64,000 bases of DNA, taken from Peptoniphilus harei. Lineage in GTDB: Bacteria > Bacillota > Clostridia > Tissierellales > Peptoniphilaceae. Under the pieces are notes generated by a model. The model made no database searches. It worked only from the letters and a program-made list of their open reading frames with translations, and had not been told where the DNA came from. The position numbers and the translations under genes are program-made. Below are positions 18,084-29,062 of this stretch, piece after piece (the stretch's first letter is position 1; every line of letters begins with the position of its first letter). Location of the stretch: assembly GCF_900454685.1 (NCBI RefSeq), contig NZ_UATM01000032.1:1240001-1304000 (forward strand), in the 5' to 3' direction.

Positions 18084-18896
18084 TTACTTATTGAACTTAT
18101 CTAAATCATGAAAAGAATCTAAATTTAATTTAGTCTTATTAAGATCCTTGTCTCTAGATATATTTTTTGCATCATCTAGATTTTTTTTAATGATTTGATC
18201 ATCTTCCATAGTAGATTCTTTTTCTGTCGTGATTTTTTCACCATTTTCTATAGAATTAATAAGATTTTCAGAAGATTTTAAATCTTCAATCTTGTAATCA
18301 GGCATTTCTTCTAAGAAAGTTGAAAGATTAATTGTTTCACTTTCATAAAGTCTTCTAATTATTTCATCAATATTTTGTGAATTTTTACGAACTAATTCTG
18401 ATCTAATTTCATTCAGAATATTAATTTTTTCTAAACTATATTTTTCAGTAAAACTTTCTAAATCTTCAAAAATTATATCAGTAACAGTCGGGTTAATCCT
18501 AGAACTATTTAAGGAGAAGGTCAACGGTCCCCTTTCAATAGATTTATTAATAGAGATTAAAGACTTAGAAAGAATATCAAATCTTTGATATATCATTTTT
18601 CTTGAGAGAGCTCTTTTTTCCAAGGCTTCATTTATTTCAAAGTCTTCAGTAGCTATTAAAACATAGTCGTAACCCATGAACATAAAGTCCTTATCAACTT
18701 GGTGTTCCTTTAATTTGATTTTTTCATTGGAATTTTCGGCAATATTTACAATATTTTTTATGAAAGAATCTCCAATCATATAAATTTCTGCTTCAGAATC
18801 AATAACAGATTTTAGAGCAGAGTAAGCGAGATAACCTCCTCCTAAAATTAGGATTTTTTTGTCAAGAGTATCAAGACTCACTGGCAAGTAACGCAT
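18084..18896 (-). CDS. Precorrin-2 dehydrogenase-like protein (CysG N-terminal/Met8 fold) with a polar C-terminal tail
   Basis: 270 aa. Residues 1-150 match the NAD-binding siroheme synthase fold: RYLPVSLDTLDKKILILGGGYLAYSAL, ATEDFEINEALEKRA where the family has ATDDxELN, and RGPLTFSLNSSRINPTV where it has RGPLTIAISTxGxSP. The conserved first Asp is Glu here and the VNVVD segment is changed, so the canonical dehydrogenase/chelatase chemistry is doubtful. Residues from about 200 are charged and low in complexity. No other siroheme, cobalamin or heme gene is visible in the window. GGAGTGATA precedes the ATG. Function unknown. Confidence 0.7.
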   Translation of the reverse strand: MRYLPVSLDTLDKKILILGGGYLAYSALKSVIDSEAEIYMIGDSFIKNIVNIAENSNEKIKLKEHQVDKDFMFMGYDYVLIATEDFEINEALEKRALSRKMIYQRFDILSKSLISINKSIERGPLTFSLNSSRINPTVTDIIFEDLESFTEKYSLEKINILNEIRSELVRKNSQNIDEIIRRLYESETINLSTFLEEMPDYKIEDLKSSENLINSIENGEKITTEKESTMEDDQIIKKNLDDAKNISRDKDLNKTKLNLDSFHDLDKFNK

Positions 18897-18948
18897 GGTA
18901 TCACTCCTTTAAAATTTTTTTACATTATTGTATGTATCACTTAAATTA

Positions 18949-18957
18949 ATTATACCA
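18949..18957 (-). promoter_or_regulatory. Extended -10 promoter of the minus-strand trio
   Basis: Read on the minus strand, TGG-TATAAT lies about 50 bases before the precorrin-2-dehydrogenase-like ATG. The -35 region is weak. A TACAAT nearer the gene is an alternative. Confidence 0.45.
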
Positions 18958-19057
18958 AATAATGCTTTAAATTATTCATTGAATAGTCTATTTATAACTT
19001 TTGAATGATGATTTAATAAATTTTTAATAAAAAGAGAACTTTATAAAAGTTAAAATG

Positions 19058-19066
19058 TGTTATAAT
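19058..19066 (+). promoter_or_regulatory. Extended -10 promoter of the first SLH gene
   Basis: TGT-TATAAT, preceded by the same TGTGT context as the ppsA promoter; about 40-base leader with TGGAGG before the ATG. The -35 is poor. Confidence 0.65.
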
Positions 19067-19107
19067 ATTAAAAAGATGTAATTAAAGAAATAAATGGAGG
19101 TTTTATT

Positions 19108-21150
19108 ATGAAATCCAATAATTTAAAAAGAGCAGCTGCTCTTGGACTTGCTGCTTTAATGCTAGCACCAAGTGCAACTTTTGCTAAAGAGTTCAAGGAT
19201 GTAAAGAAGAAAAATAATAAATACTCTTGGGCTTACGATGCGATCGATATATTAAGTGATAAAAATGTAATTAGTGGACACCCTGATGGTGAATTTAAAC
19301 CAGGAGAATCAGTTTCACTTGAAGAACTTTTACAACTTATAAAACAAGTGTTAAGACCAAGTGATGAAGAGATTAAAAATGCCACAACAAAATATTCTAA
19401 GATGGCTAAAGATAATGGAGTAAATAAATGGGCAGAAGAAGCTGTATGCCTTGCTCTTGACAGAGGTTATCTTGACGAAAACTCTTTAAAGAAAGCAAAT
19501 GAAAGAGGTTTCTTTAAGATTAGCCAAAGAGAATACCCAAGCAGGGGAGATATTGCAATCTTCTTTGCAAGAGCTTTACAATTAAGTCCAAATGGAAACA
19601 CAAATCTTTTAAAACATAACGACAAGGACAAATTAAGCGACACTCTTAAGGGTTACTTATCTTCTCTTGTAGAAGCAAAGATTTTTACTGCAACAGGTTC
19701 TGATGGAAACTTTGAAGGTGACAGACCAATTACTCGTGCTGAAACTGCGATAATAACAAAAGCATCTTTTGACTATGCAGAAAAAAATAAAATTGAAGCA
19801 AAAACAGAAAAGATGAAGGGTACAGTTGTGCTTTCATCTAAACTAAATAAAGTAAATGTAGTTATCATTGAAAACAAGGGCACTAAGTACTCCTTTGACC
19901 TCGATAACAACACAAAATACAAGCTAAAAGATAAAGATATCAAACTTGAAGACATAAAAGCTGGTCAAGAAGTTGAAATAGAGTATACTAAGGCAAAAAC
20001 TGGTGAAAGAGAAGGTACAGCAAAAACTATTACAGTTACAAATGCAATGCTTGACATGGTTGGTTATGTAAATTCTAAGGGAAATAATCAAATAACACTT
20101 AGATATAGAGACAACTCAGATTCACTTAACTTTAGAACAACTTCAAAAATTTCAACATCTGATACAAAGACTTTTGATTTAGACAAAAATGTTAAAATCA
20201 AAGCTTATGGCAAAGATTTAAAACTTGAAGATATCGCTGTAGATGACTTAGTTGAATTTAAGACTAATGCCGATAATAAGATAACTGAAATCACAGTTTT
20301 CCCTAAGGAAGCTTATGTAAAAGGTCAAATAGTTTCTATGGAAAACACTAACAAGGATAAAGCATCAATTAAATTAAAATTAAGCGATGGAAAAACATAT
20401 GAGTTCTATATTACAAATGAAACAAATAGATTAAATGATGTATCTTTAAACGATAATGTTACTTTCTATGTTAAGTATAAAGTTCTAATTGGAAAATCTG
20501 ACAATCAAAATAATGGATTAGCAATGGGAAGAGTAAGAAATGTTTCGTTATATGAAACTACTTTTGATTATTATAGAAAATCATCTGACCCTTATATTGA
20601 ATTGGAACTTAACAGTGGTGGATATAAAACTTATTCATTAGTAAAAGATCCAATAATTAGAGAAGGCGGTATTAGAGTCAACTCTGTAACAGAAGATTTC
20701 TTAAGAGGTAAGACTGTTAACTTAAAACTTAACGACAATGGAAAAGTTGAAGAAATTAACATTGTAAATAAAGATTTACAGTTTAATACAATGTTCCAAG
20801 TTCTAAGAGCTAATAAAACATCAAATCAATTTAACACTTATGCTGTTACTTTAAAAGTTATTCAATCAGATAACAATAGGATTAAACCAGGTGAAACAAT
20901 TAACCTTTCATTGGAGGGTAATGTTCTTTTAAACGATGTATTTCTAGCTAATGGATATCTTGACGAAAGATCTAATATACAACAACTAAATATAGAGGAA
21001 GTTGTAGGAAACACAGGTTACTATGAGTTAGATCAAGTCAATAGTATACGAGAAAGAAGAAATTTCTATACATTCAAGCAATTAGAAAGAAACTCTTCTA
21101 GAAATACTGATAGTTCATCTAGAAATAGTGATGTTTTCACTTACAAGTAA
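19108..21150 (+). CDS. S-layer homology (SLH) domain cell-wall protein, larger paralogue
   Basis: 680 aa. Residues 1-26 are a signal peptide ending PSATFA. SLH-type repeats follow at about 28-80 (FKDVKKKNNKYSWAYDAIDILSDKNVISGHPDGEFKPGESVS) and again up to about 225 (LSDTLKGYLSSLVEAKIF, RPITRAETAII). SLH modules anchor proteins to pyruvylated wall polymers. The remaining 450 residues are beta-rich, with repeated segments such as KYKLKDKDIKLEDIKAGQEVEIEY and KNVKIKAYGKDLKLEDIAVDDLVEF, and no catalytic motif; the tail is Ser/Asn/Arg-rich. It is monocistronic with its own promoter and terminator. The adjacent gene is a shorter paralogue. Role: surface structural or adhesive protein, inferred. Confidence 0.88.
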   Translation: MKSNNLKRAAALGLAALMLAPSATFAKEFKDVKKKNNKYSWAYDAIDILSDKNVISGHPDGEFKPGESVSLEELLQLIKQVLRPSDEEIKNATTKYSKMAKDNGVNKWAEEAVCLALDRGYLDENSLKKANERGFFKISQREYPSRGDIAIFFARALQLSPNGNTNLLKHNDKDKLSDTLKGYLSSLVEAKIFTATGSDGNFEGDRPITRAETAIITKASFDYAEKNKIEAKTEKMKGTVVLSSKLNKVNVVIIENKGTKYSFDLDNNTKYKLKDKDIKLEDIKAGQEVEIEYTKAKTGEREGTAKTITVTNAMLDMVGYVNSKGNNQITLRYRDNSDSLNFRTTSKISTSDTKTFDLDKNVKIKAYGKDLKLEDIAVDDLVEFKTNADNKITEITVFPKEAYVKGQIVSMENTNKDKASIKLKLSDGKTYEFYITNETNRLNDVSLNDNVTFYVKYKVLIGKSDNQNNGLAMGRVRNVSLYETTFDYYRKSSDPYIELELNSGGYKTYSLVKDPIIREGGIRVNSVTEDFLRGKTVNLKLNDNGKVEEINIVNKDLQFNTMFQVLRANKTSNQFNTYAVTLKVIQSDNNRIKPGETINLSLEGNVLLNDVFLANGYLDERSNIQQLNIEEVVGNTGYYELDQVNSIRERRNFYTFKQLERNSSRNTDSSSRNSDVFTYK

Positions 21151-21160
21151 ATTTTGAATT

Positions 21161-21189
21161 AGAAGGAGCCTTTTGAGGCTTCTTTTTTT
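21161..21189 (+). terminator. Rho-independent terminator of the first SLH gene
   Basis: Stem AGAAGGAGCCT / AGGCTTCTTTT (core AGCCT/AGGCT plus G-T pairs), loop TTTG, T-run. Confidence 0.85.
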
Positions 21190-21231
21190 GTTGAATTTTA
21201 TACTTAATTATTTTTTAAATTTCTTGCTTTA

Positions 21232-21240
21232 TGCTATAAT
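21232..21240 (+). promoter_or_regulatory. Extended -10 promoter of the second SLH gene
   Basis: TGC-TATAAT 18 bases before the ATG; weak T-rich -35 region. Confidence 0.55.
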
Positions 21241-21258
21241 TTATGACGGAGTGATAAT

Positions 21259-22341
21259 ATGAAAAAGAAAATTATAGCTATAAATTTAGTCCTTTGTGTA
21301 TTATTAGCACCAGGAAATATTTTCGCTAAATCTTTTACAGATGTAAAAAATAGTGGAAAGACGGAATGGGCATATAAATATGTTGAAGAACTATCTAACC
21401 AAAATATTATAAATGGATATGAAGATGGAAGCTTTAGGCCGAATAATCCTGTGAGTTTCTTAGAAACCATGCAAATTTTAAAAACTCTTCTAAATCCTAG
21501 TGAAGAAGACATGAATTTAGCAAGAGAAACTTATATGGAAACTGTAAATGCAAATGGTGTAATTGACTGGGCGAGAGATGCAATTTGTTTTAACTTATAC
21601 CATGGCACTATTACAGAAAAAACTTTAACAAGTGCTCGTGAAAGAGGATTTTTAGAAAACAAAGTTTACCCTAACAGGAATACAATTGCTGTTTATTTTG
21701 CTAGGGCTTTAAACGTTGATAAGTCTTCTGATACAAGTAACTTAAAGTATAAGGACATGAAGAAAATTCATCCTCTTACACTTGAATATCTTCCAAGTCT
21801 TGTTAATTCTAATATTTTTACAAGTACAGGATCTGAAGGTAAATTTAATGGTAGTTTTGCCATTAGAAGAAGTGAAATTGCAGTATTAACTTCAAAATCT
21901 CTTGAATATGTTAACAATAATATGGATAAAATAACAAAAGAAAAAGATGTTAAGGCTGAAGATTTATTAGTCAATCATGAAGAAATCAACTTAGATAATA
22001 AGATTGATAAAGAGAACAATTCTTCTAACAATGACCTTTATGATAACAGTGAATCTATCCTAGTAAACCATGAATCTAATAATGAATCTAAAGATAGTGA
22101 TCTTGATTTAGGAATGGCAGAAGCCAATACTCCTATTAATTTTAAAGGTCAAGTTATTGAAATCATAGACAGTAAAAATGTTAGCTTTATCAGAATAAAA
22201 ATTACTGAATCTGATTCAGGAAGCTTTGGTCCTGGTCAAGTTGTAACTGTAAACACTTTTAGAAAACATAATATAAATGACATTGTCGAGGGTAGTGGAA
22301 TTCTTGGCGAAAATAGTCTAACAAACATAAAATTAAAATAA
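21259..22341 (+). CDS. S-layer homology (SLH) domain protein, shorter paralogue
   Basis: 360 aa. Signal peptide 1-23 (cleavage after NIFA), then SLH repeats that align closely with the preceding gene: SFTDVKNSGKTEWAYKYVEELSNQNIINGYEDGSFRPNNPVSF, GVIDWARDAICFNLYHGTITEKTL and KMHPLTLEYLPSLVNSNIFTSTGSEGKF-type segments. After about residue 225 comes an Asn/Glu/Asp-rich linker and a small C-terminal beta domain (PINFKGQVIEII to the end). It lacks the long beta-rich body of its neighbour. Probable wall-anchored protein of unknown partner. The tandem layout suggests gene duplication followed by loss or exchange of the C-terminal part. Confidence 0.85.
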   Translation: MKKKIIAINLVLCVLLAPGNIFAKSFTDVKNSGKTEWAYKYVEELSNQNIINGYEDGSFRPNNPVSFLETMQILKTLLNPSEEDMNLARETYMETVNANGVIDWARDAICFNLYHGTITEKTLTSARERGFLENKVYPNRNTIAVYFARALNVDKSSDTSNLKYKDMKKIHPLTLEYLPSLVNSNIFTSTGSEGKFNGSFAIRRSEIAVLTSKSLEYVNNNMDKITKEKDVKAEDLLVNHEEINLDNKIDKENNSSNNDLYDNSESILVNHESNNESKDSDLDLGMAEANTPINFKGQVIEIIDSKNVSFIRIKITESDSGSFGPGQVVTVNTFRKHNINDIVEGSGILGENSLTNIKLK

Positions 22342-22345
22342 TATT

Positions 22346-22372
22346 AAAGGGCTGTTCATATGACGGCCCTTT
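22346..22372 (+). terminator. Hairpin after the second SLH gene
   Basis: Stem AAAGGGCTG / CGGCCCTTT (one T-G pair) with a nine-base loop. Only a short T-run follows, so termination may be partial; the hairpin sits just before the tcdA ribosome binding site. Confidence 0.6.
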
Positions 22373-22387
22373 CAAATTGGAGGAAAA

Positions 22388-23068
22388 GTGGAATTTTTAA
22401 GTAGAACTGAAAGAATGATTCCCAAAGAGGATCTTGATAAATTAAAAAATAAATCTATTTTAGTATTTGGGCTTGGCGGAGTTGGCGGAGCTTGTGTCGA
22501 ATCTCTAGTAAGAGCTGGAATTGGAAAAGTTGGCCTTGTCGATGGAGATGAGTATGAAATTACAAATGTAAATAGACAGATTTTTGCAACAGTGAAGACT
22601 CTTGGCATGAGAAAGGTCGATGCATGTGAAGAAAGGCTTCTTGATATTAATCCAGACTTAAAGATAAAAAAATATGATTTATTTATTAACGATGAAAATA
22701 TTAATGAAATAGATTTTGAAAATTATGACTATATAGTTGATGCCATTGACACTATTACTTCTAAACTCTTAATTATTAAGGAAGCTTACGACAAAAATAT
22801 AAAAATAATTTCTGCTATGGGCGCGGGGAATAGACTTGACCCAACTAAGTTTCAAGTGATGAATATTGAAAAGACTCAAAATGATCCTGTTGCAAAAATT
22901 ATGAGGAAGAAGCTAAAGGAAATGAGAATAAAAAAATTAAAAGTTGTTTGTTCTACTGAACTCCCAATTAAAACTGGTGACAGAACACCTGGATCAATCT
23001 CTTTTGTTCCTCCAGTTTGTGGAATGGTATTGGCCTCTCATGTCATTAGAGATATCCTAAAAAGTTGA
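22388..23068 (+). CDS. tcdA: tRNA threonylcarbamoyladenosine dehydratase (ThiF/E1-like)
   Basis: 226 aa E1-like protein. It starts FLSRTERMI and has the nucleotide-binding GLGGVGGACVESLVRAGIGKVGLVDGDEYEITNVNRQ (R of NRQ and the GG loop are ATP contacts), YIVDAIDTITSKLLI, AMGAGNRLDPT and a C-terminal PGSISFVPPVCGMVLASHVI. TcdA cyclises the t6A base at position 37 of tRNAs to ct6A. It differs from MoeB and ThiF, which carry zinc-binding CxxC pairs absent here. The start is GTG, supported by GGAGG at 22379. The next gene has its own promoter. Confidence 0.92.
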   Translation: MEFLSRTERMIPKEDLDKLKNKSILVFGLGGVGGACVESLVRAGIGKVGLVDGDEYEITNVNRQIFATVKTLGMRKVDACEERLLDINPDLKIKKYDLFINDENINEIDFENYDYIVDAIDTITSKLLIIKEAYDKNIKIISAMGAGNRLDPTKFQVMNIEKTQNDPVAKIMRKKLKEMRIKKLKVVCSTELPIKTGDRTPGSISFVPPVCGMVLASHVIRDILKS

Positions 23069-23093
23069 AAACATGGGTAAAAAAACATATAAT
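23065..23093 (+). promoter_or_regulatory. Sigma-A promoter of the pcrA-ligA-gatCAB operon
   Basis: -35 TTGAAA (23065-23070), 17-base spacer, -10 TATAAT (23088-23093), overlapping the tcdA stop codon. Confidence 0.85.
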
Positions 23094-23114
23094 AATTAGC
23101 AGTAAGGAGAAGTC

Positions 23115-25319
23115 ATGGATATAAATACACTAAATGATAAACAGAAAGAAGCTCTTTTAGCAACAGAAGGTCCTCTACTTATTTTAGCAGGAGCTGGAAG
23201 TGGCAAAACCAAAGTAGTTACTTCTAAAATTGCATATTTAATTGAAGAATTACAAGTTCCATCATGGAGGATTTTGGCTATTACCTTTACAAATAAGGCT
23301 GCCAATGAGATGAGAGAGAGAGTTGCAAATTTAATTGATGAAGACATCTCCTCAATGTGGATTGGAACTTTTCACTCAATTTGCGTTAGGATACTTAGAA
23401 AAAACATTGATAAGATAGGTTACAGCTCAAGCTTTACTATTTACGACAGGGACGACCAAATTACTGTTGTAAAAGAAGCTGTTGCTGAACTTGGACTTGA
23501 TAGGGATATTTATAAACCGAGGTCTCTTGTAAATGATATTTCTAATATAAAGAGTGAAGGCCTTAGTCCTAAAGATTATATGGATTTAAATAAAAGTAAC
23601 TTTTTTAAAGAAAATCTTGGGAAAGTTTATGAGATTTATGAAAAAAAACTAATAAATAATAATGCTTTAGACTTTGATGACCTTTTAATAAAAACAGTTG
23701 ATATCTTAAGAGATTATGAAGAAGTTAGAGAGTTTTATATAGATAAATTCCAGTATATATTTGTGGATGAGTATCAAGATACAAATAAAATTCAATATGA
23801 GTTTATAAAATTAGTTGCGGGAAAGGATCCAAACTTAACAGTTGTTGGGGATAACGACCAATCTATTTATAAGTGGCGTGGAGCTGATATAAATAATATT
23901 TTAAATTTCCACAAAGATTTTCCTGGTGCAAAAATTGTAAAACTAGAGCAAAATTATCGATCAACTCAAAAAATTCTTGAAGTAGCTAATAAGGTAATAG
24001 AAAACAACTCATCTAGGATTGATAAAAACCTTTGGACTTCAAGGAATGAAGGTAAAGATGTTGTATATAGAGAATTTCCTCATTCAAATGAAGAAGAATA
24101 TGGTGTAATAAATAAGATAATTGGACTTCACTACAAGGGTGAAGAGTTTAAAGACATGGCTATTTTATATAGAACCAACGCTCAGTCAAGAGGATTTGAA
24201 GAGGCCCTAGTCAGAGAAAGGATACCTTATAAGATTGTCGGTGGCTTAAAATTCTACGATAGAATGGAAGTCAAGGATGTTTTAGCTTACCTAAGAATTT
24301 TAAATAACACTGATGACAATGTAAGCTTAGCTAGAATTATAAATAGGCCGAAGAGAGGGATAGGAGATACAACTCTATCTGATTTGTTAGACTATGCTGA
24401 TAACAATGGTCTGTCCCTTTACAATGTGGTTACTAATATTGATAAGTTTGAAGATTTAAATATTAGATCAAGAAAAAATGTAAGGGAATTTGGCAATATC
24501 TTAAAGATTTTAAAGGATAGGGCAGATAAACTTTCAATAGGTAAGCTATTTGAAGAAGTTCTCTATGAAAGTGGTTATGTAGAAGATTTAAAAAATCAAA
24601 ATACAATTGAAGCTAAGACTAGGCTCGAAAATATTGAAGAACTACATTCCAATATAATGGAATATGACAGGGAAGGCGTTGAACTTGCCGAATACTTAAA
24701 TACCCTATCTCTACTTTCAGATGTTGATAAAACATCTGAAGATAGTGGAGTAAATCTTATGACTATGCATGCAGCTAAAGGGCTTGAATTTTCTACGGTA
24801 TTCTTAGTCGGCCTAGAGGAAGGTCTTTTCCCAAGTAGCAGGTCTATGGAAAGTGAAGAGGAAGTTGAGGAAGAAAGAAGACTTTGTTATGTAGGAGTTA
24901 CAAGAGCTTGCAACAATCTATTTATCTCATCTTCTCGAACTAGGTCTATGTATGGAAAGTTGACTCCAGCAAAAAGAAGTAGATTTATCGGTGAAATGGG
25001 CGACAAGATAGAAATTATTGAAGATAAGTCTAGAGAATTACTAGAAGTTCGTGATTATAATGAAGGAAATAAGTCTTCAGTTAATAGAAAAAATAAATTC
25101 TTTGGAATGGAAAAGAAAACTGAAACAAAGAAGGCTGTTCCTAAGTCCATGGATAAAAATATCAATGTTGGAGATAAGGTAAAGCACAAATTATTTGGCA
25201 AGGGCATGGTAGTGCAAAAGAAAGAAAAAAATGGAGACTACGAAGTTGTTATTTCCTTTGACAAAAAGGGTTTAAAGAGGCTTATGCTTTCAGTTGCTCC
25301 TATTAAATTAATAGATTAG
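23115..25319 (+). CDS. pcrA: ATP-dependent DNA helicase PcrA (UvrD/Rep superfamily 1)
   Basis: 734 aa 3'-5' helicase used in repair and in clearing replication conflicts. Motifs in order: LNDKQKEALLATEGPLLILAGAGSGKT (Q-motif and Walker A), AITFTNKAANEMRERV (Ia), IGTFHSICVRILR, IFVDEYQDTNKIQYEF (II), VVGDNDQSIYKWRGAD (III), LEQNYRST (IV), VNLMTMHAAKGLEFSTVFLVGLEEGLFPS (V) and EEERRLCYVGVTRA (VI). The C-terminal 50 residues (VGDKVKHKLFGKGMVVQ) form the Tudor-like RNA polymerase contact typical of PcrA. It stands ahead of ligA with ten bases between, the usual Firmicute pair. Confidence 0.97.
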   Translation: MDINTLNDKQKEALLATEGPLLILAGAGSGKTKVVTSKIAYLIEELQVPSWRILAITFTNKAANEMRERVANLIDEDISSMWIGTFHSICVRILRKNIDKIGYSSSFTIYDRDDQITVVKEAVAELGLDRDIYKPRSLVNDISNIKSEGLSPKDYMDLNKSNFFKENLGKVYEIYEKKLINNNALDFDDLLIKTVDILRDYEEVREFYIDKFQYIFVDEYQDTNKIQYEFIKLVAGKDPNLTVVGDNDQSIYKWRGADINNILNFHKDFPGAKIVKLEQNYRSTQKILEVANKVIENNSSRIDKNLWTSRNEGKDVVYREFPHSNEEEYGVINKIIGLHYKGEEFKDMAILYRTNAQSRGFEEALVRERIPYKIVGGLKFYDRMEVKDVLAYLRILNNTDDNVSLARIINRPKRGIGDTTLSDLLDYADNNGLSLYNVVTNIDKFEDLNIRSRKNVREFGNILKILKDRADKLSIGKLFEEVLYESGYVEDLKNQNTIEAKTRLENIEELHSNIMEYDREGVELAEYLNTLSLLSDVDKTSEDSGVNLMTMHAAKGLEFSTVFLVGLEEGLFPSSRSMESEEEVEEERRLCYVGVTRACNNLFISSSRTRSMYGKLTPAKRSRFIGEMGDKIEIIEDKSRELLEVRDYNEGNKSSVNRKNKFFGMEKKTETKKAVPKSMDKNINVGDKVKHKLFGKGMVVQKKEKNGDYEVVISFDKKGLKRLMLSVAPIKLID

Positions 25320-25326
25320 TTGGTGA

Positions 25327-27601
<2,275 letters not shown>

Positions 27602-27610
27602 GAGGGACTC

Positions 27611-29062
27611 ATGACTTTTAGTAAGTTAAAGGCCTGGGAGATAGCCCAAGGATATAGAAATAGGGATTTTTCCTGTGAAGAAGTTACAAAAGAATTTTTA
27701 GAGAGCATTAAGGAAAAAAATAAAGAAATAAATGCCTACATCACAGTGACAGAAGAAGAGGCTCTAAAGAAGGCAAGAGAAGTAGATGAAAAATTCCACA
27801 ACAGAGAAGAAATGTCTCAACTTGCAGGTGTTCCAATTTCAATTAAGGACAATATTTCTGTAAAAAATATAAAAATGACTTGTGGATCAAGGATGCTTGA
27901 AAATTATATCGCTCCTTATGATGCAACATTAGTTAAAAAAATTAAAGATAATGATGGTGTAATTCTAGGTAAGGTTAACTTAGATGAATTTGCCATGGGA
28001 GCATCAACAAGAACTTCCTATTTTGGAGTGACAAAAAACCCACTTGATACTACAAGAGTATCTGGTGGTTCTTCAGGTGGTTCAGCTGCATCTGTAAGTG
28101 CAAATATGGCTGCTATTTCTATTGGATCAGATACAGGAGGTTCAGTTAGACAACCGTCTAGTTTCTGTAAGACAGTGGGAATGAAACCTACTTACGGTTC
28201 TATTTCTAGGTTTGGTATGTCATCAATGGCAAACACTTTTGATCAACCAGGTGTAATTGCAAATGATGTTAGAGACCTTGCAATGATGTTTAACTTAATA
28301 GAAGGTAAAGACGAAAGAGATGCAACTTCTGTTGGAAACCCTGGCTTAAATTTTGAATTTGATTTTTCTGATGATGCAATTAAAAACTTAGAGGGCAAAA
28401 AATTTGCTATTCCAAAGATTTGTTTAGATATGGATTTAAATGAAAGAGTTGGAAGTGAATTTGAAAAGGCAATAAAAATTTTAAGAGACAATGGTGCTGA
28501 AGTTGATGAATATGATATCGACTCGTTAAACCATACAATTGAAACTTATAACATCTTAGTTAATGGTGAAATTGCGTCAAATATGGCCCGCTTTGATTCC
28601 ATAAGATATGGACATAGAACAGATAAGAATTTTGAAAATATAGAAGAAATGTACCGTGCTTCAAGAAGTGAAGGTTTCGGTGATGAAGTTAAGAGAAGAA
28701 TTATGATTGGTACACATATTTTATCAATGGATAATGCAGATGAGTATTATTATAAGGCTCTAAAAGTAAGAGGATTAATTAAAAGAGATATGGACAGAAT
28801 GTTTAAGGATTATGACTTTATGGTATGTCCAACTTTCCCAACACTGCCTTTTAAAATTGATGACAATATGAGTCCAGTTGAAGCTTATCAAGCAGATTTA
28901 TTCACTATACCAGCTAACATGGTAGGTTCTCCTTCAATTTCACTACCAATGCCAGCAGGCCTAGATGGACTTTCTGTAGGAATAGAATTTACAGGTAAAA
29001 GATTTAAGGATAAGGACCTTATTCAAGCATCATTAGCATTTGAAAGGAGTTTAAACAAATGA
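27611..29062 (+). CDS. gatA: Asp-tRNA(Asn)/Glu-tRNA(Gln) amidotransferase subunit A
   Basis: 483 aa amidase-signature protein that releases ammonia from glutamine. The catalytic Lys is in GVPISIKDNI, and the Ser-cis-Ser-Lys nucleophile lies in VSGGSSGGSAASVSANMAAISIGSDTGGSVRQPSSFC. GMKPTYGSISRFGMSSMANTFDQPGV and VCPTFPTLPF follow. All family motifs are intact. The RBS is AGGAGG; the stop overlaps the gatB start by 4 bases (ATGA). Confidence 0.98.
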   Translation: MTFSKLKAWEIAQGYRNRDFSCEEVTKEFLESIKEKNKEINAYITVTEEEALKKAREVDEKFHNREEMSQLAGVPISIKDNISVKNIKMTCGSRMLENYIAPYDATLVKKIKDNDGVILGKVNLDEFAMGASTRTSYFGVTKNPLDTTRVSGGSSGGSAASVSANMAAISIGSDTGGSVRQPSSFCKTVGMKPTYGSISRFGMSSMANTFDQPGVIANDVRDLAMMFNLIEGKDERDATSVGNPGLNFEFDFSDDAIKNLEGKKFAIPKICLDMDLNERVGSEFEKAIKILRDNGAEVDEYDIDSLNHTIETYNILVNGEIASNMARFDSIRYGHRTDKNFENIEEMYRASRSEGFGDEVKRRIMIGTHILSMDNADEYYYKALKVRGLIKRDMDRMFKDYDFMVCPTFPTLPFKIDDNMSPVEAYQADLFTIPANMVGSPSISLPMPAGLDGLSVGIEFTGKRFKDKDLIQASLAFERSLNK

